A DNA stretch of 64,000 nucleotides, from the NCBI GenBank assembly GCA_037893245.1, contig JBAIAA010000738.1, positions 186,001 through 250,000 of the forward strand, given 5' to 3'. The translations under genes were made by a program, and so were the position numbers. A model generated the notes under the pieces. It had not been told where the DNA came from and did not search any database. It saw nothing but the letters and a program-made list of their open reading frames with translations. Shown piece by piece: positions 30,483-44,435 of the stretch. Source of the stretch: Crossaster papposus. Its lineage: Eukaryota; Echinodermata; Asteroidea; Velatida; Solasteridae. Every line of letters starts with the position of its first letter. Positions within the stretch are counted from its first letter, which is position 1.

Positions 30483-33400
30483 GCGTGTGTTAACGTTATA
30501 ATTTTCAGAAAATCGAAATAAAATACTAACAAAGCATGCCCCGGGTCAAATTGCTAATTTTGCCATTCCTGGAGGCCCCCCTCTATCTCCTAACACCCAG
30601 CCCCTTCCCGGGGCATGCTTTCCTTCATGCCCTTATTTGTGGGCGGGGATTGTGTGCACAAACCTATGGCGAATTTGAAACGCGTGTGTTAACGTTATAA
30701 TTTTCAGAAAATCGAAATAAAATACTAACAAAGCATGCCCCGGGTCAAATTGCTAATTTTGCCATTCCTGGAGGCCCCCCTCTATCTCCTAACACCCAGC
30801 CCCTTCCCGGGGCATGCTTTCCTTCATGCCCTTATTTGTGGGCGGGGATTGTGTGCACAAACCTATGGCGAATTTGAAACGCGTGTGTTAACGTTATAAT
30901 TTTCAGAAAATCGAAATAAAATACTAACAAAGCATGCCCCGGGTCAAATTGCTAATTTTGCCATTCCTGGAGGCCCCCCTCTATCTCCTAACACCCAGCC
31001 CCTTCCCGGGGCATGCTTTCCTTCATGCCCTTATTTGTGGGCGGGGATTGTGTGCACAAACCTATGGCGAATTTGAAACGCGTGTGTTAACGTTATAATT
31101 TTCAGAAAATCGAAATAAAATACTAACAAAGCATGCCCCGGGTCAAATTGCTAATTTTGCCATTCCTGGAGGCCCCCCTCTATCTCCTAACACCCAGCCC
31201 CTTCCCGGGGCATGCTTTCCTTCATGCCCTTATTTGTGGGCGGGGATTGTGTGCACAAACCTATGGCGAATTTGAAACGCGTGTGTTAACGTTATAATTT
31301 TCAGAAAATCGAAATAAAATACTAACAAAGCATGCCCCGGGTCAAATTGCTAATTTTGCCATTCCTGGAGGCCCCCCTCTATCTCCTAACACCCAGCCCC
31401 TTCCCGGGGCATGCTTTCCTTCATGCCCTTATTTGTGGGCGGGGATTGTGTGCACAAACCTATGGCGAATTTGAAACGCGTGTGTTAACGTTATAATTTT
31501 CAGAAAATCGAAATAAAATACTAACAAAGCATGCCCCGGGTCAAATTGCTAATTTTGCCATTCCTGGAGGCCCCCCTCTATCTCCTAACACCCAGCCCCT
31601 TCCCGGGGCATGCTTTCCTTCATGCCCTTATTTGTGGGCGGGGATTGTGTGCACAAACCTATGGCGAATTTGAAACGCGTGTGTTAACGTTATAATTTTC
31701 AGAAAATCGAAATAAAATACTAACAAAGCATGCCCCGGGTCAAATTGCTAATTTTGCCATTCCTGGAGGCCCCCCTCTATCTCCTAACACCCAGCCCCTT
31801 CCCGGGGCATGCTTTCCTTCATGCCCTTATTTGTGGGCGGGGATTGTGTGCACAAACCTATGGCGAATTTGAAACGCGTGTGTTAACGTTATAATTTTCA
31901 GAAAATCGAAATAAAATACTAACAAAGCATGCCCCGGGTCAAATTGCTAATTTTGCCATTCCTGGAGGCCCCCCTCTATCTCCTAACACCCAGCCCCTTC
32001 CCGGGGCATGCTTTCCTTCATGCCCTTATTTGTGGGCGGGGATTGTGTGCACAAACCTATGGCGAATTTGAAACGCGTGTGTTAACGTTATAATTTTCAG
32101 AAAATCGAAATAAAATACTAACAAAGCATGCCCCGGGTCAAATTGCTAATTTTGCCATTCCTGGAGGCCCCCCTCTATCTCCTAACACCCAGCCCCTTCC
32201 CGGGGCATGCTTTCCTTCATGCCCTTATTTGTGGGCGGGGATTGTGTGCACAAACCTATGGCGAATTTGAAACGCGTGTGTTAACGTTATAATTTTCAGA
32301 AAATCGAAATAAAATACTAACAAAGCATGCCCCGGGTCAAATTGCTAATTTTGCCATTCCTGGAGGCCCCCCTCTATCTCCTAACACCCAGCCCCTTCCC
32401 GGGGCATGCTTTCCTTCATGCCCTTATTTGTGGGCGGGGATTGTGTGCACAAACCTATGGCGAATTTGAAACGCGTGTGTTAACGTTATAATTTTCAGAA
32501 AATCGAAATAAAATACTAACAAAGCATGCCCCGGGTCAAATTGCTAATTTTGCCATTCCTGGAGGCCCCCCTCTATCTCCTAACACCCAGCCCCTTCCCG
32601 GGGCATGCTTTCCTTCATGCCCTTATTTGTGGGCGGGGATTGTGTGCACAAACCTATGGCGAATTTGAAACGCGTGTGTTAACGTTATAATTTTCAGAAA
32701 ATCGAAATAAAATACTAACAAAGCATGCCCCGGGTCAAATTGCTAATTTTGCCATTCCTGGAGGCCCCCCTCTATCTCCTAACACCCAGCCCCTTCCCGG
32801 GGCATGCTTTCCTTCATGCCCTTATTTGTGGGCGGGGATTGTGTGCACAAACCTATGGCGAATTTGAAACGCGTGTGTTAACGTTATAATTTTCAGAAAA
32901 TCGAAATAAAATACTAACAAAGCATGCCCCGGGTCAAATTGCTAATTTTGCCATTCCTGGAGGCCCCCCTCTATCTCCTAACACCCAGCCCCTTCCCGGG
33001 GCATGCTTTCCTTCATGCCCTTATTTGTGGGCGGGGATTGTGTGCACAAACCTATGGCGAATTTGAAACGCGTGTGTTAACGTTATAATTTTCAGAAAAT
33101 CGAAATAAAATACTAACAAAGCATGCCCCGGGTCAAATTGCTAATTTTGCCATTCCTGGAGGCCCCCCTCTATCTCCTAACACCCAGCCCCTTCCCGGGG
33201 CATGCTTTCCTTCATGCCCTTATTTGTGGGCGGGGATTGTGTGCACAAACCTATGGCGAATTTGAAACGCGTGTGTTAACGTTATAATTTTCAGAAAATC
33301 GAAATAAAATACTAACAAAGCATGCCCCGGGTCAAATTGCTAATTTTGCCATTCCTGGAGGCCCCCCTCTATCTCCTAACACCCAGCCCCTTCCCGGGGC

Positions 33401-36400
33401 ATGCTTTCCTTCATGCCCTTATTTGTGGGCGGGGATTGTGTGCACAAACCTATGGCGAATTTGAAACGCGTGTGTTAACGTTATAATTTTCAGAAAATCG
33501 AAATAAAATACTAACAAAGCATGCCCCGGGTCAAATTGCTAATTTTGCCATTCCTGGAGGCCCCCCTCTATCTCCTAACACCCAGCCCCTTCCCGGGGCA
33601 TGCTTTCCTTCATGCCCTTATTTGTGGGCGGGGATTGTGTGCACAAACCTATGGCGAATTTGAAACGCGTGTGTTAACGTTATAATTTTCAGAAAATCGA
33701 AATAAAATACTAACAAAGCATGCCCCGGGTCAAATTGCTAATTTTGCCATTCCTGGAGGCCCCCCTCTATCTCCTAACACCCAGCCCCTTCCCGGGGCAT
33801 GCTTTCCTTCATGCCCTTATTTGTGGGCGGGGATTGTGTGCACAAACCTATGGCGAATTTGAAACGCGTGTGTTAACGTTATAATTTTCAGAAAATCGAA
33901 ATAAAATACTAACAAAGCATGCCCCGGGTCAAATTGCTAATTTTGCCATTCCTGGAGGCCCCCCTCTATCTCCTAACACCCAGCCCCTTCCCGGGGCATG
34001 CTTTCCTTCATGCCCTTATTTGTGGGCGGGGATTGTGTGCACAAACCTATGGCGAATTTGAAACGCGTGTGTTAACGTTATAATTTTCAGAAAATCGAAA
34101 TAAAATACTAACAAAGCATGCCCCGGGTCAAATTGCTAATTTTGCCATTCCTGGAGGCCCCCCTCTATCTCCTAACACCCAGCCCCTTCCCGGGGCATGC
34201 TTTCCTTCATGCCCTTATTTGTGGGCGGGGATTGTGTGCACAAACCTATGGCGAATTTGAAACGCGTGTGTTAACGTTATAATTTTCAGAAAATCGAAAT
34301 AAAATACTAACAAAGCATGCCCCGGGTCAAATTGCTAATTTTGCCATTCCTGGAGGCCCCCCTCTATCTCCTAACACCCAGCCCCTTCCCGGGGCATGCT
34401 TTCCTTCATGCCCTTATTTGTGGGCGGGGATTGTGTGCACAAACCTATGGCGAATTTGAAACGCGTGTGTTAACGTTATAATTTTCAGAAAATCGAAATA
34501 AAATACTAACAAAGCATGCCCCGGGTCAAATTGCTAATTTTGCCATTCCTGGAGGCCCCCCTCTATCTCCTAACACCCAGCCCCTTCCCGGGGCATGCTT
34601 TCCTTCATGCCCTTATTTGTGGGCGGGGATTGTGTGCACAAACCTATGGCGAATTTGAAACGCGTGTGTTAACGTTATAATTTTCAGAAAATCGAAATAA
34701 AATACTAACAAAGCATGCCCCGGGTCAAATTGCTAATTTTGCCATTCCTGGAGGCCCCCCTCTATCTCCTAACACCCAGCCCCTTCCCGGGGCATGCTTT
34801 CCTTCATGCCCTTATTTGTGGGCGGGGATTGTGTGCACAAACCTATGGCGAATTTGAAACGCGTGTGTTAACGTTATAATTTTCAGAAAATCGAAATAAA
34901 ATACTAACAAAGCATGCCCCGGGTCAAATTGCTAATTTTGCCATTCCTGGAGGCCCCCCTCTATCTCCTAACACCCAGCCCCTTCCCGGGGCATGCTTTC
35001 CTTCATGCCCTTATTTGTGGGCGGGGATTGTGTGCACAAACCTATGGCGAATTTGAAACGCGTGTGTTAACGTTATAATTTTCAGAAAATCGAAATAAAA
35101 TACTAACAAAGCATGCCCCGGGTCAAATTGCTAATTTTGCCATTCCTGGAGGCCCCCCTCTATCTCCTAACACCCAGCCCCTTCCCGGGGCATGCTTTCC
35201 TTCATGCCCTTATTTGTGGGCGGGGATTGTGTGCACAAACCTATGGCGAATTTGAAACGCGTGTGTTAACGTTATAATTTTCAGAAAATCGAAATAAAAT
35301 ACTAACAAAGCATGCCCCGGGTCAAATTGCTAATTTTGCCATTCCTGGAGGCCCCCCTCTATCTCCTAACACCCAGCCCCTTCCCGGGGCATGCTTTCCT
35401 TCATGCCCTTATTTGTGGGCGGGGATTGTGTGCACAAACCTATGGCGAATTTGAAACGCGTGTGTTAACGTTATAATTTTCAGAAAATCGAAATAAAATA
35501 CTAACAAAGCATGCCCCGGGTCAAATTGCTAATTTTGCCATTCCTGGAGGCCCCCCTCTATCTCCTAACACCCAGCCCCTTCCCGGGGCATGCTTTCCTT
35601 CATGCCCTTATTTGTGGGCGGGGATTGTGTGCACAAACCTATGGCGAATTTGAAACGCGTGTGTTAACGTTATAATTTTCAGAAAATCGAAATAAAATAC
35701 TAACAAAGCATGCCCCGGGTCAAATTGCTAATTTTGCCATTCCTGGAGGCCCCCCTCTATCTCCTAACACCCAGCCCCTTCCCGGGGCATGCTTTCCTTC
35801 ATGCCCTTATTTGTGGGCGGGGATTGTGTGCACAAACCTATGGCGAATTTGAAACGCGTGTGTTAACGTTATAATTTTCAGAAAATCGAAATAAAATACT
35901 AACAAAGCATGCCCCGGGTCAAATTGCTAATTTTGCCATTCCTGGAGGCCCCCCTCTATCTCCTAACACCCAGCCCCTTCCCGGGGCATGCTTTCCTTCA
36001 TGCCCTTATTTGTGGGCGGGGATTGTGTGCACAAACCTATGGCGAATTTGAAACGCGTGTGTTAACGTTATAATTTTCAGAAAATCGAAATAAAATACTA
36101 ACAAAGCATGCCCCGGGTCAAATTGCTAATTTTGCCATTCCTGGAGGCCCCCCTCTATCTCCTAACACCCAGCCCCTTCCCGGGGCATGCTTTCCTTCAT
36201 GCCCTTATTTGTGGGCGGGGATTGTGTGCACAAACCTATGGCGAATTTGAAACGCGTGTGTTAACGTTATAATTTTCAGAAAATCGAAATAAAATACTAA
36301 CAAAGCATGCCCCGGGTCAAATTGCTAATTTTGCCATTCCTGGAGGCCCCCCTCTATCTCCTAACACCCAGCCCCTTCCCGGGGCATGCTTTCCTTCATG

Positions 36401-39400
36401 CCCTTATTTGTGGGCGGGGATTGTGTGCACAAACCTATGGCGAATTTGAAACGCGTGTGTTAACGTTATAATTTTCAGAAAATCGAAATAAAATACTAAC
36501 AAAGCATGCCCCGGGTCAAATTGCTAATTTTGCCATTCCTGGAGGCCCCCCTCTATCTCCTAACACCCAGCCCCTTCCCGGGGCATGCTTTCCTTCATGC
36601 CCTTATTTGTGGGCGGGGATTGTGTGCACAAACCTATGGCGAATTTGAAACGCGTGTGTTAACGTTATAATTTTCAGAAAATCGAAATAAAATACTAACA
36701 AAGCATGCCCCGGGTCAAATTGCTAATTTTGCCATTCCTGGAGGCCCCCCTCTATCTCCTAACACCCAGCCCCTTCCCGGGGCATGCTTTCCTTCATGCC
36801 CTTATTTGTGGGCGGGGATTGTGTGCACAAACCTATGGCGAATTTGAAACGCGTGTGTTAACGTTATAATTTTCAGAAAATCGAAATAAAATACTAACAA
36901 AGCATGCCCCGGGTCAAATTGCTAATTTTGCCATTCCTGGAGGCCCCCCTCTATCTCCTAACACCCAGCCCCTTCCCGGGGCATGCTTTCCTTCATGCCC
37001 TTATTTGTGGGCGGGGATTGTGTGCACAAACCTATGGCGAATTTGAAACGCGTGTGTTAACGTTATAATTTTCAGAAAATCGAAATAAAATACTAACAAA
37101 GCATGCCCCGGGTCAAATTGCTAATTTTGCCATTCCTGGAGGCCCCCCTCTATCTCCTAACACCCAGCCCCTTCCCGGGGCATGCTTTCCTTCATGCCCT
37201 TATTTGTGGGCGGGGATTGTGTGCACAAACCTATGGCGAATTTGAAACGCGTGTGTTAACGTTATAATTTTCAGAAAATCGAAATAAAATACTAACAAAG
37301 CATGCCCCGGGTCAAATTGCTAATTTTGCCATTCCTGGAGGCCCCCCTCTATCTCCTAACACCCAGCCCCTTCCCGGGGCATGCTTTCCTTCATGCCCTT
37401 ATTTGTGGGCGGGGATTGTGTGCACAAACCTATGGCGAATTTGAAACGCGTGTGTTAACGTTATAATTTTCAGAAAATCGAAATAAAATACTAACAAAGC
37501 ATGCCCCGGGTCAAATTGCTAATTTTGCCATTCCTGGAGGCCCCCCTCTATCTCCTAACACCCAGCCCCTTCCCGGGGCATGCTTTCCTTCATGCCCTTA
37601 TTTGTGGGCGGGGATTGTGTGCACAAACCTATGGCGAATTTGAAACGCGTGTGTTAACGTTATAATTTTCAGAAAATCGAAATAAAATACTAACAAAGCA
37701 TGCCCCGGGTCAAATTGCTAATTTTGCCATTCCTGGAGGCCCCCCTCTATCTCCTAACACCCAGCCCCTTCCCGGGGCATGCTTTCCTTCATGCCCTTAT
37801 TTGTGGGCGGGGATTGTGTGCACAAACCTATGGCGAATTTGAAACGCGTGTGTTAACGTTATAATTTTCAGAAAATCGAAATAAAATACTAACAAAGCAT
37901 GCCCCGGGTCAAATTGCTAATTTTGCCATTCCTGGAGGCCCCCCTCTATCTCCTAACACCCAGCCCCTTCCCGGGGCATGCTTTCCTTCATGCCCTTATT
38001 TGTGGGCGGGGATTGTGTGCACAAACCTATGGCGAATTTGAAACGCGTGTGTTAACGTTATAATTTTCAGAAAATCGAAATAAAATACTAACAAAGCATG
38101 CCCCGGGTCAAATTGCTAATTTTGCCATTCCTGGAGGCCCCCCTCTATCTCCTAACACCCAGCCCCTTCCCGGGGCATGCTTTCCTTCATGCCCTTATTT
38201 GTGGGCGGGGATTGTGTGCACAAACCTATGGCGAATTTGAAACGCGTGTGTTAACGTTATAATTTTCAGAAAATCGAAATAAAATACTAACAAAGCATGC
38301 CCCGGGTCAAATTGCTAATTTTGCCATTCCTGGAGGCCCCCCTCTATCTCCTAACACCCAGCCCCTTCCCGGGGCATGCTTTCCTTCATGCCCTTATTTG
38401 TGGGCGGGGATTGTGTGCACAAACCTATGGCGAATTTGAAACGCGTGTGTTAACGTTATAATTTTCAGAAAATCGAAATAAAATACTAACAAAGCATGCC
38501 CCGGGTCAAATTGCTAATTTTGCCATTCCTGGAGGCCCCCCTCTATCTCCTAACACCCAGCCCCTTCCCGGGGCATGCTTTCCTTCATGCCCTTATTTGT
38601 GGGCGGGGATTGTGTGCACAAACCTATGGCGAATTTGAAACGCGTGTGTTAACGTTATAATTTTCAGAAAATCGAAATAAAATACTAACAAAGCATGCCC
38701 CGGGTCAAATTGCTAATTTTGCCATTCCTGGAGGCCCCCCTCTATCTCCTAACACCCAGCCCCTTCCCGGGGCATGCTTTCCTTCATGCCCTTATTTGTG
38801 GGCGGGGATTGTGTGCACAAACCTATGGCGAATTTGAAACGCGTGTGTTAACGTTATAATTTTCAGAAAATCGAAATAAAATACTAACAAAGCATGCCCC
38901 GGGTCAAATTGCTAATTTTGCCATTCCTGGAGGCCCCCCTCTATCTCCTAACACCCAGCCCCTTCCCGGGGCATGCTTTCCTTCATGCCCTTATTTGTGG
39001 GCGGGGATTGTGTGCACAAACCTATGGCGAATTTGAAACGCGTGTGTTAACGTTATAATTTTCAGAAAATCGAAATAAAATACTAACAAAGCATGCCCCG
39101 GGTCAAATTGCTAATTTTGCCATTCCTGGAGGCCCCCCTCTATCTCCTAACACCCAGCCCCTTCCCGGGGCATGCTTTCCTTCATGCCCTTATTTGTGGG
39201 CGGGGATTGTGTGCACAAACCTATGGCGAATTTGAAACGCGTGTGTTAACGTTATAATTTTCAGAAAATCGAAATAAAATACTAACAAAGCATGCCCCGG
39301 GTCAAATTGCTAATTTTGCCATTCCTGGAGGCCCCCCTCTATCTCCTAACACCCAGCCCCTTCCCGGGGCATGCTTTCCTTCATGCCCTTATTTGTGGGC

Positions 39401-39821
39401 GGGGATTGTGTGCACAAACCTATGGCGAATTTGAAACGCGTGTGTTAACGTTATAATTTTCAGAAAATCGAAATAAAATACTAACAAAGCATGCCCCGGG
39501 TCAAATTGCTAATTTTGCCATTCCTGGAGGCCCCCCTCTATCTCCTAACACCCAGCCCCTTCCCGGGGCATGCTTTCCTTCATGCCCTTATTTGTGGGCG
39601 GGGATTGTGTGCACAAACCTATGGCGAATTTGAAACGCGTGTGTTAACGTTATAATTTTCAGAAAATCGAAATAAAATACTAACAAAGCATGCCCCGGGT
39701 CAAATTGCTAATTTTGCCATTCCTGGAGGCCCCCCTCTATCTCCTAACACCCAGCCCCTTCCCGGGGCATGCTTTCCTTCATGCCCTTATTTGTGGGCGG
39801 GGATTGTGTGCACAAACCTAT

Positions 39822-40020
39822 GGCGAATTTGTGTTAACGTTATAATTTTCAGAAAATCGAAATAAAATACTAACAAAGCATGCCCCGGGTCAAATTGCTA
39901 ATTTTGCCATTCCTGGAGGCCCCCCTCTATTTCCTAACACCCAGCCCCTTCCCGGGCATGCTTTCCTTCATGCCCTTATTTGTGGGCGGGGATTGTGTGC
40001 ACAAACCTATGGCGATGGCG
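39822..40020 (+). other. Damaged monomer: 9-bp deletion, 1-bp deletion, substitution and 6-bp duplication
   Basis: GCGAATTT is joined directly to GTGTTAAC at 39,830/39,831, with loss of GAAACGCGT. In the following copy CTATTTCC replaces CTATCTCC (39,931), CCCGGGCATG has lost one G (39,951-39,960), and TATGGCGATGGCG shows a 6-bp tandem duplication (40,009-40,020). The monomer starts shift accordingly (39,880 then 40,084, a 204-bp step). Four changes in one monomer of an otherwise perfect array suggest a patched or low-quality segment, though a local repair scar is possible. Confidence 0.85.
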
Positions 40021-42777
40021 AATTTGAAACGCGTGTGTTAACGTTATAATTTTCAGAAAATCGAAATAAAATACTAACAAAGCATGCCCCGGGTCAAATT
40101 GCTAATTTTGCCATTCCTGGAGGCCCCCCTCTATCTCCTAACACCCAGCCCCTTCCCGGGGCATGCTTTCCTTCATGCCCTTATTTGTGGGCGGGGATTG
40201 TGTGCACAAACCTATGGCGAATTTGAAACGCGTGTGTTAACGTTATAATTTTCAGAAAATCGAAATAAAATACTAACAAAGCATGCCCCGGGTCAAATTG
40301 CTAATTTTGCCATTCCTGGAGGCCCCCCTCTATCTCCTAACACCCAGCCCCTTCCCGGGGCATGCTTTCCTTCATGCCCTTATTTGTGGGCGGGGATTGT
40401 GTGCACAAACCTATGGCGAATTTGAAACGCGTGTGTTAACGTTATAATTTTCAGAAAATCGAAATAAAATACTAACAAAGCATGCCCCGGGTCAAATTGC
40501 TAATTTTGCCATTCCTGGAGGCCCCCCTCTATCTCCTAACACCCAGCCCCTTCCCGGGGCATGCTTTCCTTCATGCCCTTATTTGTGGGCGGGGATTGTG
40601 TGCACAAACCTATGGCGAATTTGAAACGCGTGTGTTAACGTTATAATTTTCAGAAAATCGAAATAAAATACTAACAAAGCATGCCCCGGGTCAAATTGCT
40701 AATTTTGCCATTCCTGGAGGCCCCCCTCTATCTCCTAACACCCAGCCCCTTCCCGGGGCATGCTTTCCTTCATGCCCTTATTTGTGGGCGGGGATTGTGT
40801 GCACAAACCTATGGCGAATTTGAAACGCGTGTGTTAACGTTATAATTTTCAGAAAATCGAAATAAAATACTAACAAAGCATGCCCCGGGTCAAATTGCTA
40901 ATTTTGCCATTCCTGGAGGCCCCCCTCTATCTCCTAACACCCAGCCCCTTCCCGGGGCATGCTTTCCTTCATGCCCTTATTTGTGGGCGGGGATTGTGTG
41001 CACAAACCTATGGCGAATTTGAAACGCGTGTGTTAACGTTATAATTTTCAGAAAATCGAAATAAAATACTAACAAAGCATGCCCCGGGTCAAATTGCTAA
41101 TTTTGCCATTCCTGGAGGCCCCCCTCTATCTCCTAACACCCAGCCCCTTCCCGGGGCATGCTTTCCTTCATGCCCTTATTTGTGGGCGGGGATTGTGTGC
41201 ACAAACCTATGGCGAATTTGAAACGCGTGTGTTAACGTTATAATTTTCAGAAAATCGAAATAAAATACTAACAAAGCATGCCCCGGGTCAAATTGCTAAT
41301 TTTGCCATTCCTGGAGGCCCCCCTCTATCTCCTAACACCCAGCCCCTTCCCGGGGCATGCTTTCCTTCATGCCCTTATTTGTGGGCGGGGATTGTGTGCA
41401 CAAACCTATGGCGAATTTGAAACGCGTGTGTTAACGTTATAATTTTCAGAAAATCGAAATAAAATACTAACAAAGCATGCCCCGGGTCAAATTGCTAATT
41501 TTGCCATTCCTGGAGGCCCCCCTCTATCTCCTAACACCCAGCCCCTTCCCGGGGCATGCTTTCCTTCATGCCCTTATTTGTGGGCGGGGATTGTGTGCAC
41601 AAACCTATGGCGAATTTGAAACGCGTGTGTTAACGTTATAATTTTCAGAAAATCGAAATAAAATACTAACAAAGCATGCCCCGGGTCAAATTGCTAATTT
41701 TGCCATTCCTGGAGGCCCCCCTCTATCTCCTAACACCCAGCCCCTTCCCGGGGCATGCTTTCCTTCATGCCCTTATTTGTGGGCGGGGATTGTGTGCACA
41801 AACCTATGGCGAATTTGAAACGCGTGTGTTAACGTTATAATTTTCAGAAAATCGAAATAAAATACTAACAAAGCATGCCCCGGGTCAAATTGCTAATTTT
41901 GCCATTCCTGGAGGCCCCCCTCTATCTCCTAACACCCAGCCCCTTCCCGGGGCATGCTTTCCTTCATGCCCTTATTTGTGGGCGGGGATTGTGTGCACAA
42001 ACCTATGGCGAATTTGAAACGCGTGTGTTAACGTTATAATTTTCAGAAAATCGAAATAAAATACTAACAAAGCATGCCCCGGGTCAAATTGCTAATTTTG
42101 CCATTCCTGGAGGCCCCCCTCTATCTCCTAACACCCAGCCCCTTCCCGGGGCATGCTTTCCTTCATGCCCTTATTTGTGGGCGGGGATTGTGTGCACAAA
42201 CCTATGGCGAATTTGAAACGCGTGTGTTAACGTTATAATTTTCAGAAAATCGAAATAAAATACTAACAAAGCATGCCCCGGGTCAAATTGCTAATTTTGC
42301 CATTCCTGGAGGCCCCCCTCTATCTCCTAACACCCAGCCCCTTCCCGGGGCATGCTTTCCTTCATGCCCTTATTTGTGGGCGGGGATTGTGTGCACAAAC
42401 CTATGGCGAATTTGAAACGCGTGTGTTAACGTTATAATTTTCAGAAAATCGAAATAAAATACTAACAAAGCATGCCCCGGGTCAAATTGCTAATTTTGCC
42501 ATTCCTGGAGGCCCCCCTCTATCTCCTAACACCCAGCCCCTTCCCGGGGCATGCTTTCCTTCATGCCCTTATTTGTGGGCGGGGATTGTGTGCACAAACC
42601 TATGGCGAATTTGAAACGCGTGTGTTAACGTTATAATTTTCAGAAAATCGAAATAAAATACTAACAAAGCATGCCCCGGGTCAAATTGCTAATTTTGCCA
42701 TTCCTGGAGGCCCCCCTCTATCTCCTAACACCCAGCCCCTTCCCGGGGCATGCTTTCCTTCATGCCCTTATTTGTGG

Positions 42778-42983
42778 GCGTGGCGAATTGAAACGGGTGT
42801 AAACGTTATAATTTTCAGAAAATCGAAATATAATTTTCAGAAAATCGAAATAAAATATACTAACAAAGCATGCCCCGGGTCAAATTGCTAATTTTGCCAT
42901 TCCTGGAGGCCCCCCTCTATCTCCTAACACCCAGCCCCTTCCCGGGGCATGCTTTCCTTCATGCCCTTATTTGTGGGCGGGGT
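42778..42983 (+). other. Rearranged monomer with compensating deletion and 22-bp tandem duplication
   Basis: GTGGGCG is joined to TGGCGAATTG at 42,780/42,781, losing about 21 bp including TGTGCACA. Next come small changes (AATTGAAACGGGTGTAAACG), a 22-bp tandem duplication starting TAATTTTCAG (to about 42,852), and AAATATAC with 2 extra bases. Despite these changes the step between monomer starts is exactly 199 (42,671 to 42,870). The following monomer has lost an A in GGGGTTGTG (near 42,983). Confidence 0.85.
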
Positions 42984-44420
42984 TGTGTGCACAAACCTAT
43001 GGCGAATTTGAAACGCGTGTGTTAACGTTATAATTTTCAGAAAATCGAAATAAAATACTAACAAAGCATGCCCCGGGTCAAATTGCTAATTTTGCCATTC
43101 CTGGAGGCCCCCCTCTATCTCCTAACACCCAGCCCCTTCCCGGGGCATGCTTTCCTTCATGCCCTTATTTGTGGGCGGGGATTGTGTGCACAAACCTATG
43201 GCGAATTTGAAACGCGTGTGTTAACGTTATAATTTTCAGAAAATCGAAATAAAATACTAACAAAGCATGCCCCGGGTCAAATTGCTAATTTTGCCATTCC
43301 TGGAGGCCCCCCTCTATCTCCTAACACCCAGCCCCTTCCCGGGGCATGCTTTCCTTCATGCCCTTATTTGTGGGCGGGGATTGTGTGCACAAACCTATGG
43401 CGAATTTGAAACGCGTGTGTTAACGTTATAATTTTCAGAAAATCGAAATAAAATACTAACAAAGCATGCCCCGGGTCAAATTGCTAATTTTGCCATTCCT
43501 GGAGGCCCCCCTCTATCTCCTAACACCCAGCCCCTTCCCGGGGCATGCTTTCCTTCATGCCCTTATTTGTGGGCGGGGATTGTGTGCACAAACCTATGGC
43601 GAATTTGAAACGCGTGTGTTAACGTTATAATTTTCAGAAAATCGAAATAAAATACTAACAAAGCATGCCCCGGGTCAAATTGCTAATTTTGCCATTCCTG
43701 GAGGCCCCCCTCTATCTCCTAACACCCAGCCCCTTCCCGGGGCATGCTTTCCTTCATGCCCTTATTTGTGGGCGGGGATTGTGTGCACAAACCTATGGCG
43801 AATTTGAAACGCGTGTGTTAACGTTATAATTTTCAGAAAATCGAAATAAAATACTAACAAAGCATGCCCCGGGTCAAATTGCTAATTTTGCCATTCCTGG
43901 AGGCCCCCCTCTATCTCCTAACACCCAGCCCCTTCCCGGGGCATGCTTTCCTTCATGCCCTTATTTGTGGGCGGGGATTGTGTGCACAAACCTATGGCGA
44001 ATTTGAAACGCGTGTGTTAACGTTATAATTTTCAGAAAATCGAAATAAAATACTAACAAAGCATGCCCCGGGTCAAATTGCTAATTTTGCCATTCCTGGA
44101 GGCCCCCCTCTATCTCCTAACACCCAGCCCCTTCCCGGGGCATGCTTTCCTTCATGCCCTTATTTGTGGGCGGGGATTGTGTGCACAAACCTATGGCGAA
44201 TTTGAAACGCGTGTGTTAACGTTATAATTTTCAGAAAATCGAAATAAAATACTAACAAAGCATGCCCCGGGTCAAATTGCTAATTTTGCCATTCCTGGAG
44301 GCCCCCCTCTATCTCCTAACACCCAGCCCCTTCCCGGGGCATGCTTTCCTTCATGCCCTTATTTGTGGGCGGGGATTGTGTGCACAAACCTATGGCGAAT
44401 TTGAAACGCGTGTGTTAACG

Positions 44421-44435
44421 TTATAATATAATTTT
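44421..44435 (+). other. 5-bp insertion in one monomer
   Basis: GTTATAATATAATTTTC replaces GTTATAATTTTC, a 5-bp duplication within the AT-rich diagnostic segment. It makes this monomer 204 bp (44,262 to 44,466). Flanking copies are perfect. Confidence 0.9.
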
